DNA of 64,000 nt from contig LFMX01000004.1 in NCBI GenBank assembly GCA_001184405.1, positions 1 through 64,000 of the forward strand, read 5' to 3'. The notes beneath the pieces are model-generated. The model was not told where the DNA came from. It saw only the letters and a list, made by a program, of their open reading frames with translations, and did no database searches. This stretch comes from Candidatus Burkholderia humilis (GTDB lineage: Bacteria > Pseudomonadota > Gammaproteobacteria > Burkholderiales > Burkholderiaceae). This document shows positions 20,434-29,531 of the stretch, piece by piece; the stretch's first letter is position 1; each line of letters starts with the position of its first letter. Made by a program: the position numbers and the translations under genes.

Positions 20434-20857
20434 AATGTTGTTTGAATTGATGAAATGTTGGCGGCTTTGATAATTTTAGAGGTGTTAGAATATGTCTAAT
20501 GGATTGGAATGGTGAATTATGGTGGAAGATGAAATTGGGTTGAAAGAGGATGGGGAAAATGTTAGGGAATTGAAAATGGACAATCGCTAGCGGAGATCGT
20601 TTTGATCGCTGCTAGCGATCACAGCCCCTTTTCCATCATCACCGGCGGCGGGGATGTCGCCGGCGGCGATAGACGGTCGCCGACGGCGATCACCGCCGAC
20701 GATTGTGATCGTCATGTCTCCATTTCTTTCAATTTTTAATGCCCAATTATTTTGCTAATGTCCATCACATTAACTTGAAATCACTAAACAGAAGGAAAAA
20801 TAATAAAAATGACATAATAGAAGATTAACAAGGAAACTTATTCATGGATTGCCTCCC

Positions 20858-21860
20858 AAGTAGCGCTTGGTTTTAGCATCGCCATCTCGATGTAGTCCAT
20901 CACATGTTATCCAATGTGTGGTAGAGTATCGTGCTTCTCAAGCTTAAACTTCATACCTCTGTATTTAACCTCCTTCCTTCATCCATTTATCAATGACTCG
21001 ACTAAAGTGTGAGGTATTTCGATAATTTTTCCATGCTTTTCTCTCCATACCTTTGTCACCTTAGCCCTTGAATTTGGCTCATTCGTCTTGGCTTCAACCA
21101 CACTTTGATGCTCTTTCTTGGCCTTACTATCCACACGTTGGTTCTTCACTACCCATTCCATCTTGATTTCATCATTCGTTCTAACCACGAGCTTCTTCTT
21201 TACTCTCTTCTTTTTCTTCTTGTTTTTCTTAACATTGAGTGCCCCGATTGGTTGATCAATTATGTCAACTTGTGAATGAAACTCCAATGCTTCTTTTTGT
21301 ATTTTAGAGCTTTCGTCAAGTGTAGTGTTTGGTGGCTGAAAATTGATTTCGGGTTCCAACTCATTCTCTGGCCTATGGACTTTCTTTTTCCCATCAGACT
21401 TGAAGCTTTTCCATGCCTCCATGTATAATTTTTGATCCTTCACTACCTTTTTCAATTCTTAGAGCCGCTGGACTGTATCCTCCAATTCTAGAATCCTTGT
21501 CATCAAGTGACTTACCAAATTGTCATCACTTTCCAACGGCTCTAAGTCTTGTTGTTTTTCAGCTACTTCTATATACTTGACCTCATATGTTTGCATCACC
21601 TCTTGCTCTTTTATTTCTTCTTTGATGTATGGTAGGTCATCAAGCAATGAATCAAGAAAATCAAGTTCGGCTTGCACCTCAGCCATGTACATTCTCCGAT
21701 TTTGGCTCTTTTCAAACACCATCTCACCTTGCTGCTGATTCTTATGTGGTTCACCGTTGGACTTGTTATCAATAATCCTTACTTCTACACTTAATACCTG
21801 AACTTGTCTCAAAACATCTTCATTCTCCATTGCACTCTTTTTTTCAACACTATTCCTCAT
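20858..21860 (-). mobile_element. Third plant retroelement piece, minus strand
   Basis: On the minus strand two acidic/basic low-complexity frames (21860-21459 and 21455-20979, separated by one stop) carry segments such as DFLDSLLDDLPYIKEEIKEQ and KKNKKKKKRVKKKLVVR. They run toward GATGCTAAAACCAAGCGCTA near 20895-20870, again the Tat-type internal end motif, similar to that at 17350-17395. No enzymatic domain. Bases 20430-20857 between the G run and this piece are plant-like, including a GC-rich CGGCGGCGAT-repeat patch at 20640-20710, without a gene. Confidence 0.45.
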
Positions 21861-22014
21861 TATATCTTGGCGGTCCTCTGGTACATTTGCAAATAAACCT
21901 TCTAGGTTCCCTTACCACAAGTCCTCATCTTCTTCGAGCTCTTTCTCTTGACGGAATGGAGAAAACCCACCACCGAAAATGTGCTTCGTGCGTGGTTGAA
22001 AAGCTGCTTTCTTT

Positions 22015-22048
22015 GATCACTTTCTTTGCAGCAGCAAAGAAAGTGATC
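22015..22048. repeat. Perfect 15-bp hairpin, bacterial repeat at the right edge of the plant block
   Basis: GATCACTTTCTTTGC (22015-22029), loop AGCA, and the exact reverse complement (22034-22048) form a perfect hairpin followed by CCCCCGCCGGGGAGG. CTTTCTTTGC...GCAAAGAAAGTGA elements are familiar as dispersed intergenic repeats in Burkholderia. It marks the point where bacterial sequence has definitely resumed, and a repeat here could have caused the misjoin to host reads. Confidence 0.6.
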
Positions 22049-22141
22049 CCCCCGCCGGGGAGGCGGCTACTGAATAAAAAGCACATAAACCAGCAGCGCA
22101 TTGCACGAACAACAAACCTAACTCAAATGCCGAAGCGCAGC

Positions 22142-22981
22142 TTAAAAACCCGAATCCTTCAACCGCTCAATGAGCGCCTGTGCCGCAAGCGGATTCCTGA
22201 CCTTACCCCCACTAATCACATAAACGAACACATCTCGCGAAGCGGCCTTGCCCGCCGCAGGCGAATCCGAAGCATAAGAGAGTCCTTCGGGCGTGCCACC
22301 CGACGCAAACCCCATAGCCCGATCAGCCCAAAGATCAAGCGCGCCCTTCGAGTACCCCAACTTCTGCGATTCAGAAGTCCCCATAATCCGCGCATAAACA
22401 AACGGCGCCGTCACATCCGCGATCTGCGGATAAGAAGAATCCCCCGCAAGCACGATCGCAACCTTATGCTTGCGGCAAAGCTGAACAAACGCCGGATCGG
22501 CAAAACTCTCATGCCGCACCTCGACAGCATGTCGAACCACTCGCCCATCCACCTTGCCCGGCAACAAAGAAAGAAAAGCCCCGAAATCATCGGCATCGAA
22601 CTTTTTGGTAGGCGCGAACTGCCAGTTGATCGGCCCGAGCTTATCGCCCAACTGGAGCACGCTGCCGGCAAAGAACCGCTCGATCGTCTCGCCAGCTTCA
22701 GCCAGCACGCGCCGGTTGGTCGCGTACCGCGGCGCCTTGAGCGAAAACACAAAATCATCGGGCGTTTCGTCGCGCCATTTCGCGAATATCTCCGGCTTCT
22801 GAGAACCGTAAAACGTGCCGTTCACTTCGATCGACGTCAGCGCGCGGCTCGCATACTCGAGTTTGCGCTTTTGCATGAGATCGTCTGGATAGAACGTGCC
22901 GCACCACGGCTCGAACGTCCATCCGCCGATACCGACGCGTATGCGCGCTTCTTCCGTGTAGCCATCGACGCTCCTCCCCAA
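22142..22981 (-). CDS. DUF72 domain protein, 279 aa, intact
   Basis: The protein starts with a short tail and then RVGIGGWTFEPWCGTFYPDD, the N-terminal signature of DUF72 (YecE-like TIM-barrel) proteins. SIEVNGTFYGSQKPEIFAKW and FVFSLKAPRYATNRR follow, then HAVEVRHESFADPAFVQLCR and a VYARIMGTSESQKLGYS segment near the end. Domain order and length (about 280) fit the family, and no lesion is visible. Biochemical function is unknown. It lies about 60 bases upstream of no partner on its strand; the cupin gene (23045-23311) is 5' of it, so both could share a transcript. Confidence 0.88.
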   Translation of the reverse strand: MGRSVDGYTEEARIRVGIGGWTFEPWCGTFYPDDLMQKRKLEYASRALTSIEVNGTFYGSQKPEIFAKWRDETPDDFVFSLKAPRYATNRRVLAEAGETIERFFAGSVLQLGDKLGPINWQFAPTKKFDADDFGAFLSLLPGKVDGRVVRHAVEVRHESFADPAFVQLCRKHKVAIVLAGDSSYPQIADVTAPFVYARIMGTSESQKLGYSKGALDLWADRAMGFASGGTPEGLSYASDSPAAGKAASRDVFVYVISGGKVRNPLAAQALIERLKDSGF

Positions 22982-23044
22982 AAAGACAACGCAGCGCGAT
23001 GCCCACGCACCGCGCCGCGAATCGTCGTCTCGACAAGACTCGGG

Positions 23045-23311
23045 TTACTTCCGCCCGACCAGATAACTCACGCCATCCGGACCATAGTCCTCTTCATGTT
23101 CGATATTCGTCGGCAGATGAAAAATATCGCCGACGCCGTACTCGCGCGCTTCGCTGCCGCAGCGAATCCTGAGCGACCCCTGAACGATCAGCGCCTTCGC
23201 CTCGAAAGAATGCGCGTGGACATCGAGCGAACCGTTCGGCTCGCGCGTCACGGTCACGACTTCGTTAAACCCTTCGCGAGGCAAAAGGGCAAGAAATTCT
23301 TCACGTTGCAT
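23045..23311 (-). CDS. Cupin-domain protein, 88 aa
   Basis: A single cupin fold is evident. LDVHAHSFEAKALIVQGSLR corresponds to motif 1 (H-x-H...E...G) and YGVGDIFHLPTNIEHEEDYG to motif 2 (G-D...P...H), with metal-ligand positions His, His, Glu and His all present. Length and intact frame suggest a functional gene. Small stand-alone cupins can be isomerases, dioxygenase-like or sensory proteins; the substrate cannot be deduced. The ATG at 23311 is followed directly by QREEFLALLPREGF, as in homologs. Confidence 0.82.
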   Translation of the reverse strand: MQREEFLALLPREGFNEVVTVTREPNGSLDVHAHSFEAKALIVQGSLRIRCGSEAREYGVGDIFHLPTNIEHEEDYGPDGVSYLVGRK

Positions 23312-23394
23312 GCCGGTTTTCGGATATGAGTGCAGGGAAAACGCCCGCCCGGTACATCGCTGGACGCGCTTTTAACGACCCATGCTACCGAAAA

Positions 23395-23680
23395 TCAGTT
23401 ACCGAAGAAAATGTTGCACTGCAGCCCGCGCGTGCACGGCTTGGACGATGCGCTGTCGTTCATGCCCGAGTTGCCCCAGGCCGCGCTGCCCATCGGTGCG
23501 CCGCCGTACGATGTGTCGCCCGAGTGGTTCTGCATGATTCATCGGCGCGGCGCTGTAGGTATCGGCGTTGGATTGTCCGGGCACCGGAGCGGTGCGGTAA
23601 TACATCTGCTGCGCGGACGCGACGCCCGCCGCGAGCATCAGCGAAGCGGCGAGGGCGGATTGGATCATTCGTGATTTCAT
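23395..23680 (-). pseudogene. Small secreted protein, frameshifted
   Basis: MKSRMIQSALAASLMLAAGV with cleavage after ASA is a clear Sec signal peptide. The mature part begins QQMYYRTAPVPGQSNADTYS and then shifts frame near 23530. The proper continuation, NHSGDTSYGGAPMGSAAWGN and KPCTRGLQCNIFFGN, is in the next frame and stops at 23395. The CxxxxxxC ending and overall size (about 90 residues) match small Burkholderia exported proteins of unknown function. One indel accounts for the damage. Confidence 0.65.
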
Positions 23681-23841
23681 GTTCTCTCCTTGATCGAAGA
23701 CGCGGCGCGCGCAACCCGATCGGCGCGCGCCGTGATTCGCTGTTTCGGACTCAATCTCCACACGGAACGTGCCACGCATCGAACGCGTGGGGAGAAGCGG
23801 CGGAATGACATCGCGCGAAGGGAAAGCGCGAACAACTCACA

Positions 23842-23899
23842 ATTCGTTATAGACCGCGGGAACGCAATTGATTCGTTATAGACCGCGGGAACGCAATTG
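23842..23899. repeat. Perfect 29-bp tandem duplication
   Basis: The 29 bases from 23842 (ATTCGTTATAGACCGCGGG...) are repeated exactly at 23871-23899. They lie in the non-coding gap between the secreted-protein pseudogene and the arsC remnant. Perfect identity means a recent slippage event or a local assembly duplication. Confidence 0.9.
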
Positions 23900-24032
23900 C
23901 ACAGATTAAAGGCCGACGCTGGCATTGGCGTGACGCCGGCATGGCAAGCGCGTCATACGCCGAAACTGCACACGTTGCGCGCGCGGCCCTAGAATGCAGG
24001 CACGCCTTCACGCAACCAAGGGACATCGCGAC

Positions 24033-24454
24033 ATGACCGTCACCATCTATCACAACCCGAAGTGCGGAACATCGCGCAACACGCTCGCGCTGATTCGTAA
24101 CGCGGGCATCGAGCCGATCGTTGTCGAATATCTGACGCATCCGCCGAGCCGCGATGTGCTCATGTCGCTGATCTCGCGCTCCGAGCTGTCCGTGCGCGAA
24201 GCGATCTGCGAGAAAGGCACGCCCTACGCCGAACTCGGTCTCGACGATGAAATGCTCTCCGACGATCAACTCATCGACGCCATAATCAAGCATCCGATCC
24301 TCATCAACCGGCCTTTTGTCGATGCACCGAACGGCGCGCGCCTGTGCCGTCCGTCGGAGCTGGTCATCGATCTGCGCCGTCGCCGCAAAAAGGACCGTTC
24401 ACGAAGGAAGACGGCGAAGTGGTCATCGACGAAAACGGCAATCGCGTGTGCTGA
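24033..24454 (+). pseudogene. arsC: ArsC-type arsenate reductase, C-terminal frameshift
   Basis: MTVTIYHNPKCGTSRNTLAL contains the N-P-K-C-G-T-S-R-x-x-L motif with the catalytic Cys of glutaredoxin-linked ArsC (thioredoxin fold). VVEYLTHPPSRDVLMSLISR and HPILINRPFVDAPNGARLCR follow, with the family's conserved R-P and R-P-S-E positions. After ELVIDL a small deletion near 24373 shifts the frame; the natural end, KGPFTKEDGEVVIDENGNRV and Cys, is in the next frame and stops at 24454. The core fold is nearly complete, so residual activity cannot be excluded. Confidence 0.8.
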
Positions 24455-24577
24455 TACGTGCCGTTACTTTTCTCGCCAACTCGTAGCACTTGTGTCTGAA
24501 GCCGCCTCTTAGACTGATTCTCAAGCGAAGAACGAAGCACCATTCGACGCATGAGCATCCGTTGCAAGGAGAGAGCA

Positions 24578-24889
24578 ATGAAGAAAAAGCTGCTGAGTAC
24601 GGCGATCGGGCTGGCGGGAATCGTGGCGCTGGCAGTGTCGGCATCGGCATCGGCATCGGCATCGGCATCGGCGTCGGCGTCGGCGCATGTCGACGTGGCG
24701 GTGGGCGTCGGCGTGCCGTCGTACTATGCGCCCGCGCAGCCGGTCTACGTGCAGCCTGCGCCCGTTGCCTATGGCTACGGTTACGAAGGCGATCGTTACG
24801 AACGCTGGCGCGAACACGAATGGCGCCGTCACGAATGGCGCCGTCACGAATGGCGCGAGCATCGCTGGCACGAACACCACGGCTGGTAA
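24578..24889 (+). CDS. Exported PXPV-type protein with Ala-Ser repeat, 103 aa
   Basis: The start ATG at 24578 follows AAGGAGAGAG (24568-24576). The signal peptide (KKKLLSTAIGLAGIVALAVS) runs into seven Ala-Ser repeats encoded by a hexanucleotide array. The mature part has AHVDVAVGVGVPSYYAPAQP and the PxPV-like VYVQPAPVAYGYGY motif of a common Burkholderia exported family, then a tail of tandem W-R-R-H-E units (REHEWRRHEWRRHEWREHRW). Both repeats are likely variable in length. Function unknown; basic Trp/His-rich tails suggest association with the envelope or metal binding. Confidence 0.65.
   Translation: MKKKLLSTAIGLAGIVALAVSASASASASASASASAHVDVAVGVGVPSYYAPAQPVYVQPAPVAYGYGYEGDRYERWREHEWRRHEWRRHEWREHRWHEHHGW
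24641..24682 (+). repeat. Hexanucleotide array (gcatcg)5(gcgtcg)2
   Basis: Seven head-to-tail 6-base units lie at the signal-peptide cleavage region of the PXPV-type gene, each adding Ala-Ser. Because the unit is a multiple of three, changes in copy number lengthen or shorten the protein without frameshift. Confidence 0.9.
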
Positions 24890-25802
24890 GGCGAAAGCGC
24901 AAAATCCGTACAAACAAGCGGCGAGTCCGATGGCTCGGCGTGATGGCGGGCATAGTCTATTTCACCTATGTCGTGCCGGATACGCGCGCGTGGTGATCGT
25001 CTCGGTGTTCCATGCCGCGTGCGATCTGGCGATCGCCGAGCGCGTGCTGATGTCGCGGCCGCCCGAGCGTCCGCGCTACAACTATTTGTTCGTCGCGGCG
25101 GCGCTCGGCGCGCTCGATCACACGGTGTGCGGCGCGATCTACGCCGTGGCGCCGCCCGCGCAGACCGCGCTGTTGCAGCCCGGCCCGATGCAGATCACCT
25201 TCCTCGCGCTCGGCATTCTGGTGCTGTCGACGCTGTCCATCGGTCTGGTGATGATGGCGCACGACCGGCTCGGCGAACGGCTCGAACGCCTTGCGCGCTT
25301 CGACGATCTGACCGGCGCGCTCTCGCGCAAGGCGTTTCTCGAAGCGGCGGGCAAGCGTCTCGCGCGTGCGCCGCAGGACGGCCGGCGCGAATACGTCGCC
25401 GTCGTCGATATCGATCACTTCAAAAGCGTCAACGATCGATACGGCCACGCAGCCGGCGACGATGTGCTGCGCCACTTCGCATCGACCGTGAAGATGCGCA
25501 TCGCAAAGGGCGATGCGTTCGGGCGTATCGGCGGCGAGGAATTTTGTCTGATGTGCGCGGCGGCGCATCCGGGCGAAGTCGTCGCGCAGATCGAACGGCT
25601 GCGCCAAACGGTGGCGGCGACGCCTTGCGCGGTGCCCGGCGGCGTGCTGCACTACACGTTCAGCGCGCGCATCGCGGCGTGGGACGGACGCGAAACGCTT
25701 GCGTCGCTGATGGTGCGCACCGATCAGCGTCTGTATGCGGCGAAGGTCGCGGGGCGAAATCGCGTGGAGACGGCGTGGGAGGACGCGGACGCGCTGGCGT
25801 AA
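24890..25802 (+). pseudogene. Diguanylate cyclase (GGDEF), N-terminus lost and frameshifted
   Basis: The C-terminal half is complete: FDDLTGALSRKAFLEAAGKR, VVDIDHFKSVNDRYGHAAGD and the active-site loop GRIGGEEFCLMC (GGEEF). The inhibitory I-site position five residues upstream reads A-K-G-D, so the RxxD Arg is missing. Before it are membrane helices (FLALGILVLSTLSIGLVMMA and others). The reading breaks near 24990, and the first membrane helices are missing because the gene begins abruptly after the PXPV gene's stop. Family members have 5-6 N-terminal helices and about 390 residues. Truncation probably makes it inactive. Confidence 0.8.
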
Positions 25803-25878
25803 GCGTCGCGTCCGAGCCGGTCATGAACGGCGTTTCGCAAATTGACGCGCGTCACGTCGGTGCGCGTTTTAGCGCCAA

Positions 25879-26335
25879 TCAATCGTCATCCAGCGTCGAG
25901 TGTGCGGCGCGCTCGTTGGGCGCTTTGCGCGTCCATCGGCGCAACAGGCTTTTTTCGATCACGCGCCCGAGCGTCAAGAGCACGATCAGCAAAATCGTGG
26001 CGATGAGCGCAATGCTCCATACGCCCAGTCCGCACAGAATGTCTACCGCCCGCCGTCACCCAGATCGATGCCGCCGTGGTCAGCCCGCGAATGCGGTTCT
26101 CGCGCGGATTTTGGATGATCACGCCCGCGCCCAGAAAGCCGATCCCGGTCACGATACCCTGCACCACACGCGACACTTCCGCGTTGTGCGAGAGCGGATT
26201 GGCGTCGAAACCCATCGCGCACATCGTCGTAATACACGCGCCGAGCGATACCAGCCCGAGCGTCTTCATGCCGGTCGGTTTGCCGTGCAAATCACGATAG
26301 ATCCCGACCGACGATGCAGCCGAGCGAAGCGCACA
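25879..26335 (-). pseudogene. MgtC/SapB family membrane protein, truncated and frameshifted
   Basis: On the minus strand GIYRDLHGKPTGMKTLGLVS and IVTGIGFLGAGVIIQNPREN followed by RIRGLTTAASIWVTA are the core helices and the diagnostic R-G-L-T-T-A-A motif of MgtC/SapB. The frame shifts at about 26050; the C-terminal helix (ALIATILLIVLLTLGRVIEK) follows and stops at 25879. The N-terminus ends at about 26335, fused to the opposite-facing receiver-domain fragment. MgtC-type proteins affect low-magnesium survival, but this copy is non-functional. Confidence 0.75.
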
Positions 26336-26341
26336 GCAGCG

Positions 26342-26692
26342 CGCCGCATTCTGTTCGTCGACGATAGCGTCGATGCAGCCATCGCCATGTCGATGCTGCT
26401 CGAAGCGCTCGGTCACGAAGTGCGCACGGAGCATGATGGCCCGAGCGCGCTGGCATCGGTCGATTCGTTTCGCCCGGATGTCGTCGTGCTCGATATTGGC
26501 TTGCCGGGCATGAGCGGCTTCGACGTCGCCCGCGCGATGCGCAAGCTCGACACGACCAAAAGCGCGCTGATGATCGCGCTGACCGGCTATGGCTGCGATG
26601 CCGACTGGCAGGACGCGAAGGCCGCGGGCTTCGATCATCATCTGACGAAGCCGGTTTCGATCGGCGATCTCGAAGCGTTACTCAACGGCTAA
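26342..26692 (+). pseudogene. Response-regulator receiver domain, orphan C-terminal fragment
   Basis: RRILFVDDSVDAAIAMSMLL holds the acidic pair of a receiver domain. RPDVVVLDIGLPGMSGFDVA has the phosphoacceptor Asp, IALTGYG the Thr/Ser position and FDHHLTKPVSIGDLEALLNG the conserved Lys. The domain ends the protein, as in hybrid sensor kinases, but no start codon or kinase part precedes it. The left edge abuts the truncated mgtC-like gene, so one deletion probably removed both 5' regions. Convergent with the next gene; stop codons almost touch. Confidence 0.75.
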
Positions 26693-27520
26693 GCATCGAC
26701 GCGCAAACGCGCCATATACGGCAAGGGATCCGACAACCACGCCGTATCTTGCGTCGGCACGAGCCATTCGACCGGCTTCAGACCGCGCACGAACATTTTG
26801 TCGAGCGCGAGCGCCGGTGAAAACGCCGGGAACGTGCGGCCCGATTCGCCGAGCATCGTGGCGACTTCGTTCATGCCGAGCTCGCCGAAAAGCGGCACGG
26901 AATCGTTGCGCTAGTCGTTGAAATCGCCCGCGAGCACGAGCGGACCGTCCGGCGTTTCCTTCGCGATCCAGTTCATCTGCCGCAAACGCGCCGCGCGGGT
27001 CAGCGTCAGATGCGCGCAGAGCAGCGTGATCGCCTGACCGGCGAAGGTCGCGCGCGACCAGCAAGCCGCGCTTTTCGAAGCGATGCGCGGAGATATCCCA
27101 TCGACCGCTCAAATCCAGCGGATGCGGCGACAAAATGGCGTTTCCATGCCGCCACGACGGCTTGAAAACGTTCGGCCCGAGCGCGATCTGCAATTCCAGC
27201 GATGTCGCGATTTCGGTCGCCTGGCAATGCCAGACATCGTCGAGCGGCGCATCGAACGGCTTGCCGAAGCCGCCTGAAAGAATCGGCTGCGGCATGCACC
27301 GCGCCATCGTTTCCTGAAGAAAATAGACGTCCGCGTTGGTGGTCTGAACCCACCGCTGCATCGCGCTCCACGCGCGCAAGCCGAGCGGTGAACGGCCCTT
27401 GTGCAGATTCCAGCTGACCGCTGTGAAATCCGGCGTTCCAACGCCCGCGCGGGTGGACGGGCCGGGTGGGAGATGTTCTGGGTTTTGCATGCGATTTTTA
27501 TCTTGATCAGTCGATGTCAC
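26689..27520 (-). pseudogene. Endonuclease/exonuclease/phosphatase family protein, frameshift plus amber
   Basis: FTAVSWNLHKGRSPLGLRAW (N-x-H-K-G) and ADVYFLQETMARCM carry the metal-binding Asn and Glu of the EEP fold. HGNAILSPHPLD follows. After EKRGLLVAR an indel near 27060 shifts frame. In the new frame LVLAGDFND is followed by TAG at about 26911 where Trp is expected, then RNDSVPLFGELG and a C-terminal LDKMFVRGLKPVEWLV end. Catalytic His at the C-terminus is not evident. Family members here are often annotated as metal-dependent hydrolases of unknown substrate. Confidence 0.82.
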
Positions 27521-27526
27521 AAACGA

Positions 27527-28033
27527 TCACTGCGCCGGCGCGGCCGTGCTTAGGTTGGCGCGCACCCGGTACGCCATCGACGGATTGCTGTCGATGATCT
27601 GCCATGTCTGCCATTCGCCAGGCTTGAGCACGAGCCCCGGATGCGCGCCCGCGACTTGCCGCGGCGTCGGCGGCACCTTGCAGCCGGAGGCCGTCGTGCG
27701 CGAGGCATCGTCCTGAAGCGTTTCTTGGGCGTCGATGGCGAGCGTGATGTCGTCGGCGCTCGCGTGCGTCGGCGAAACGGTGATCGTGCGTTGCAGGTCG
27801 ATATCGCCCGCCGGCAGATCGGCGCATCCGACGCGGTTTTGCACGACATTGTGATGCGTATCCGTCTTCGCCTGTCCGACGTTGGTCGTCGCGGAAAACG
27901 AATCGATTTGCTGGCCGTCGCGCACAACCTGCAATTCCCACGCGACGGGTTGCGGCGGATTGCTTTGCGCAAAGACGCCGCGGTTAACAACGAACAAGGC
28001 AAAGAGTAGGGCGGTGCGTGTTTTTTTCTGCAT
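27527..28033 (-). CDS. Exported hypothetical protein, 168 aa
   Basis: Starting at 28033, MQKKTRTALLFALFVVNRGV with cleavage after VFA is a Sec signal. The mature protein contains VAWELQVVRDGQQIDSFSAT, CADLPAGDIDLQRTITVSPT and GEWQTWQIIDSNPSMAYRVR, a beta-rich pattern with two or three Cys and repeated TWQ/WEL strands. No lesion is visible. I do not recognise a characterised family; relatives in Burkholderia would be periplasmic proteins of unknown role. It lies just upstream of the broken EEP gene, in the same orientation. Confidence 0.6.
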   Translation of the reverse strand: MQKKTRTALLFALFVVNRGVFAQSNPPQPVAWELQVVRDGQQIDSFSATTNVGQAKTDTHHNVVQNRVGCADLPAGDIDLQRTITVSPTHASADDITLAIDAQETLQDDASRTTASGCKVPPTPRQVAGAHPGLVLKPGEWQTWQIIDSNPSMAYRVRANLSTAAPAQ

Positions 28034-28373
28034 TGAAAGCTTCTCCGGCGCACGGGCTTTTCGGATGGCGGCGAGCGACAGCCGCCTGATCGGTGCTCCT
28101 GGCGATTTCAGTCTGACACGGTGACGCGAGCCCGGTTTCCCGCGAAACGCTCTGTTGCGCGCCGCTCGAGTCCGCTCGACTGGCTGGAACAAGAGCACGT
28201 TCCGAACCCGCTCCCCCACTGCATCCCGTCGATGATACTCGCGCGCACCTTTTGATGCGGTAACGGCGAAGTTCCATGTGCATTGGCAGCAGACCCGCGC
28301 GACTGCTCGCTTCTAGCGGCGTTTTGTCGTCGATACACTGAATGCGTCGACCATAAAAATGACGGGGTGTGAC

Positions 28374-29347
28374 ATGACGACGGCCGTGGTCAAACAGGAA
28401 CTGGCGGTGGCATCGTTCAGCAAGGTCTACAGTCTGGACGACGGGAAACCGCGCTCAATGATCTGTCCGAAGGCGCGAGCGAAGCACTGCGCGCGACCTA
28501 CGAAAAGATGCTGAAAGTGGGCAATCTGCGTTTTTGCGTGAAGCCGAACCGTATGCCGTCCATCGACGATCTGGCCGCGAATCTGCTGAATTTCGAGGAA
28601 CCGCTCGACGATATCCGCAAGCAGATTGCGCTGTGCCTCGAAACCGACGACCGCCTCGAACTCATGCCGATGCTGCTGCTCGGCGAACCGGGCATCGGCA
28701 AGACACATTTCGCCAAACAACTCGCACGGCTCCTGGGCACGTCGAATCACTATGTGGCGATGAGTTCGCTGACCGCGGGCTGGATTTTGTCGGGCGCGTC
28801 GTCGCAATGGCGCAATGCCAAGTCCGGCAAAGTGTTCGATGCACTTGTCAACGGCAGCTACGCTAATCCCGTCATGACTGTCGATGAAATCGACAAGGCC
28901 ACGGGCGACGCGCAATACGATCCGCTCGGTGCGCTTTACGCGCTGCTGGAGCACGACACGGCGCAGATGTTCATCGATGAATTCGCGGAAGTGCCGATCA
29001 ACGCGGGCAATGTCGTGTGGATCGGCACCGCCAACGACGCGCGTGCGATTCCCGAACCGCTGATGAACCGCATGAGCGTATACGAGATTCCCGCGCCTGA
29101 CCGCGACGGTGCGCGGCGCATTGCGCAGGCCATCTACGCCGATATACGCGAGGCGCACGCGTGGAGCGCGCGCTTCCCCGAAACGCTCGGCGACGCCCCA
29201 CTTGATGCGCTCACGCAGGCATTGCCACGCGGCATGCGGCATGCGGCATGCGGCATGCGATGCTCAACGCGTTCGGCAATGCGCGTATCGACGGAACGCG
29301 ATATCCAACTCGACCGCAATTCGCGCAAAAAAGCGATGGGTTTTTGA
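28374..29347 (+). pseudogene. AAA+ ATPase, three frameshifts
   Basis: MTTAVVKQELAVASFSKVYS begins in one frame; an indel near 28442 moves to the frame of ALNDLSEGASEALRATYEKM. The AAA core is preserved: Walker A GEPGIGKTHFAKQLARLLGT, Walker B VMTVDEIDKATG, sensor 1 IGTANDARAIPEPLMNRMSV with the Arg finger region. Near 29229 an expanded heptamer (GCGGCAT, four copies where two fit the frame) shifts the reading, and a later indel restores IQLDRNSRKKAMGF. The family is a Lon/MoxR-like stand-alone ATPase of unknown client. Inactive as read. Confidence 0.82.
29229..29256 (+). repeat. Heptanucleotide array GCGGCAT x4
   Basis: Four exact head-to-tail copies of GCGGCAT lie inside the AAA ATPase gene. 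With two copies the codons would read R-G-M-R-H-A-M-L-N-A-F-G-N-A-R, which fits the family. The two extra copies (14 bases) shift the frame. Confidence 0.85.
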
Positions 29348-29531
29348 ACGGCGTGATTTTTATAAATTACCAAAAAGGCCGTCGAAACCTGGCTTTTTTG
29401 ACAGCAAACGGCCATTTTCATGCCTTTTTCTGCATTGCTTCGAAAACTGATTCAATCGAGCCACGTTTGTTGTGTAACGCGCAATAGTCTCGAACGTAAA
29501 ATAGTGTGAGACACCTTGCCGCGGGAAGAAC

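Noticed and set aside
21830-23329. Plus-strand frame of 499 codons across the plant/bacterial junction
   Set aside because: It starts in plant sequence and then reads the antisense of DUF72 and the cupin; no domain.
24968-26341. Plus-strand frame of over 450 codons leading into the receiver domain
   Set aside because: The first 450 residues are Arg-rich translation of the GGDEF and mgtC regions in the wrong frame; only the final receiver domain from 26342 is real.
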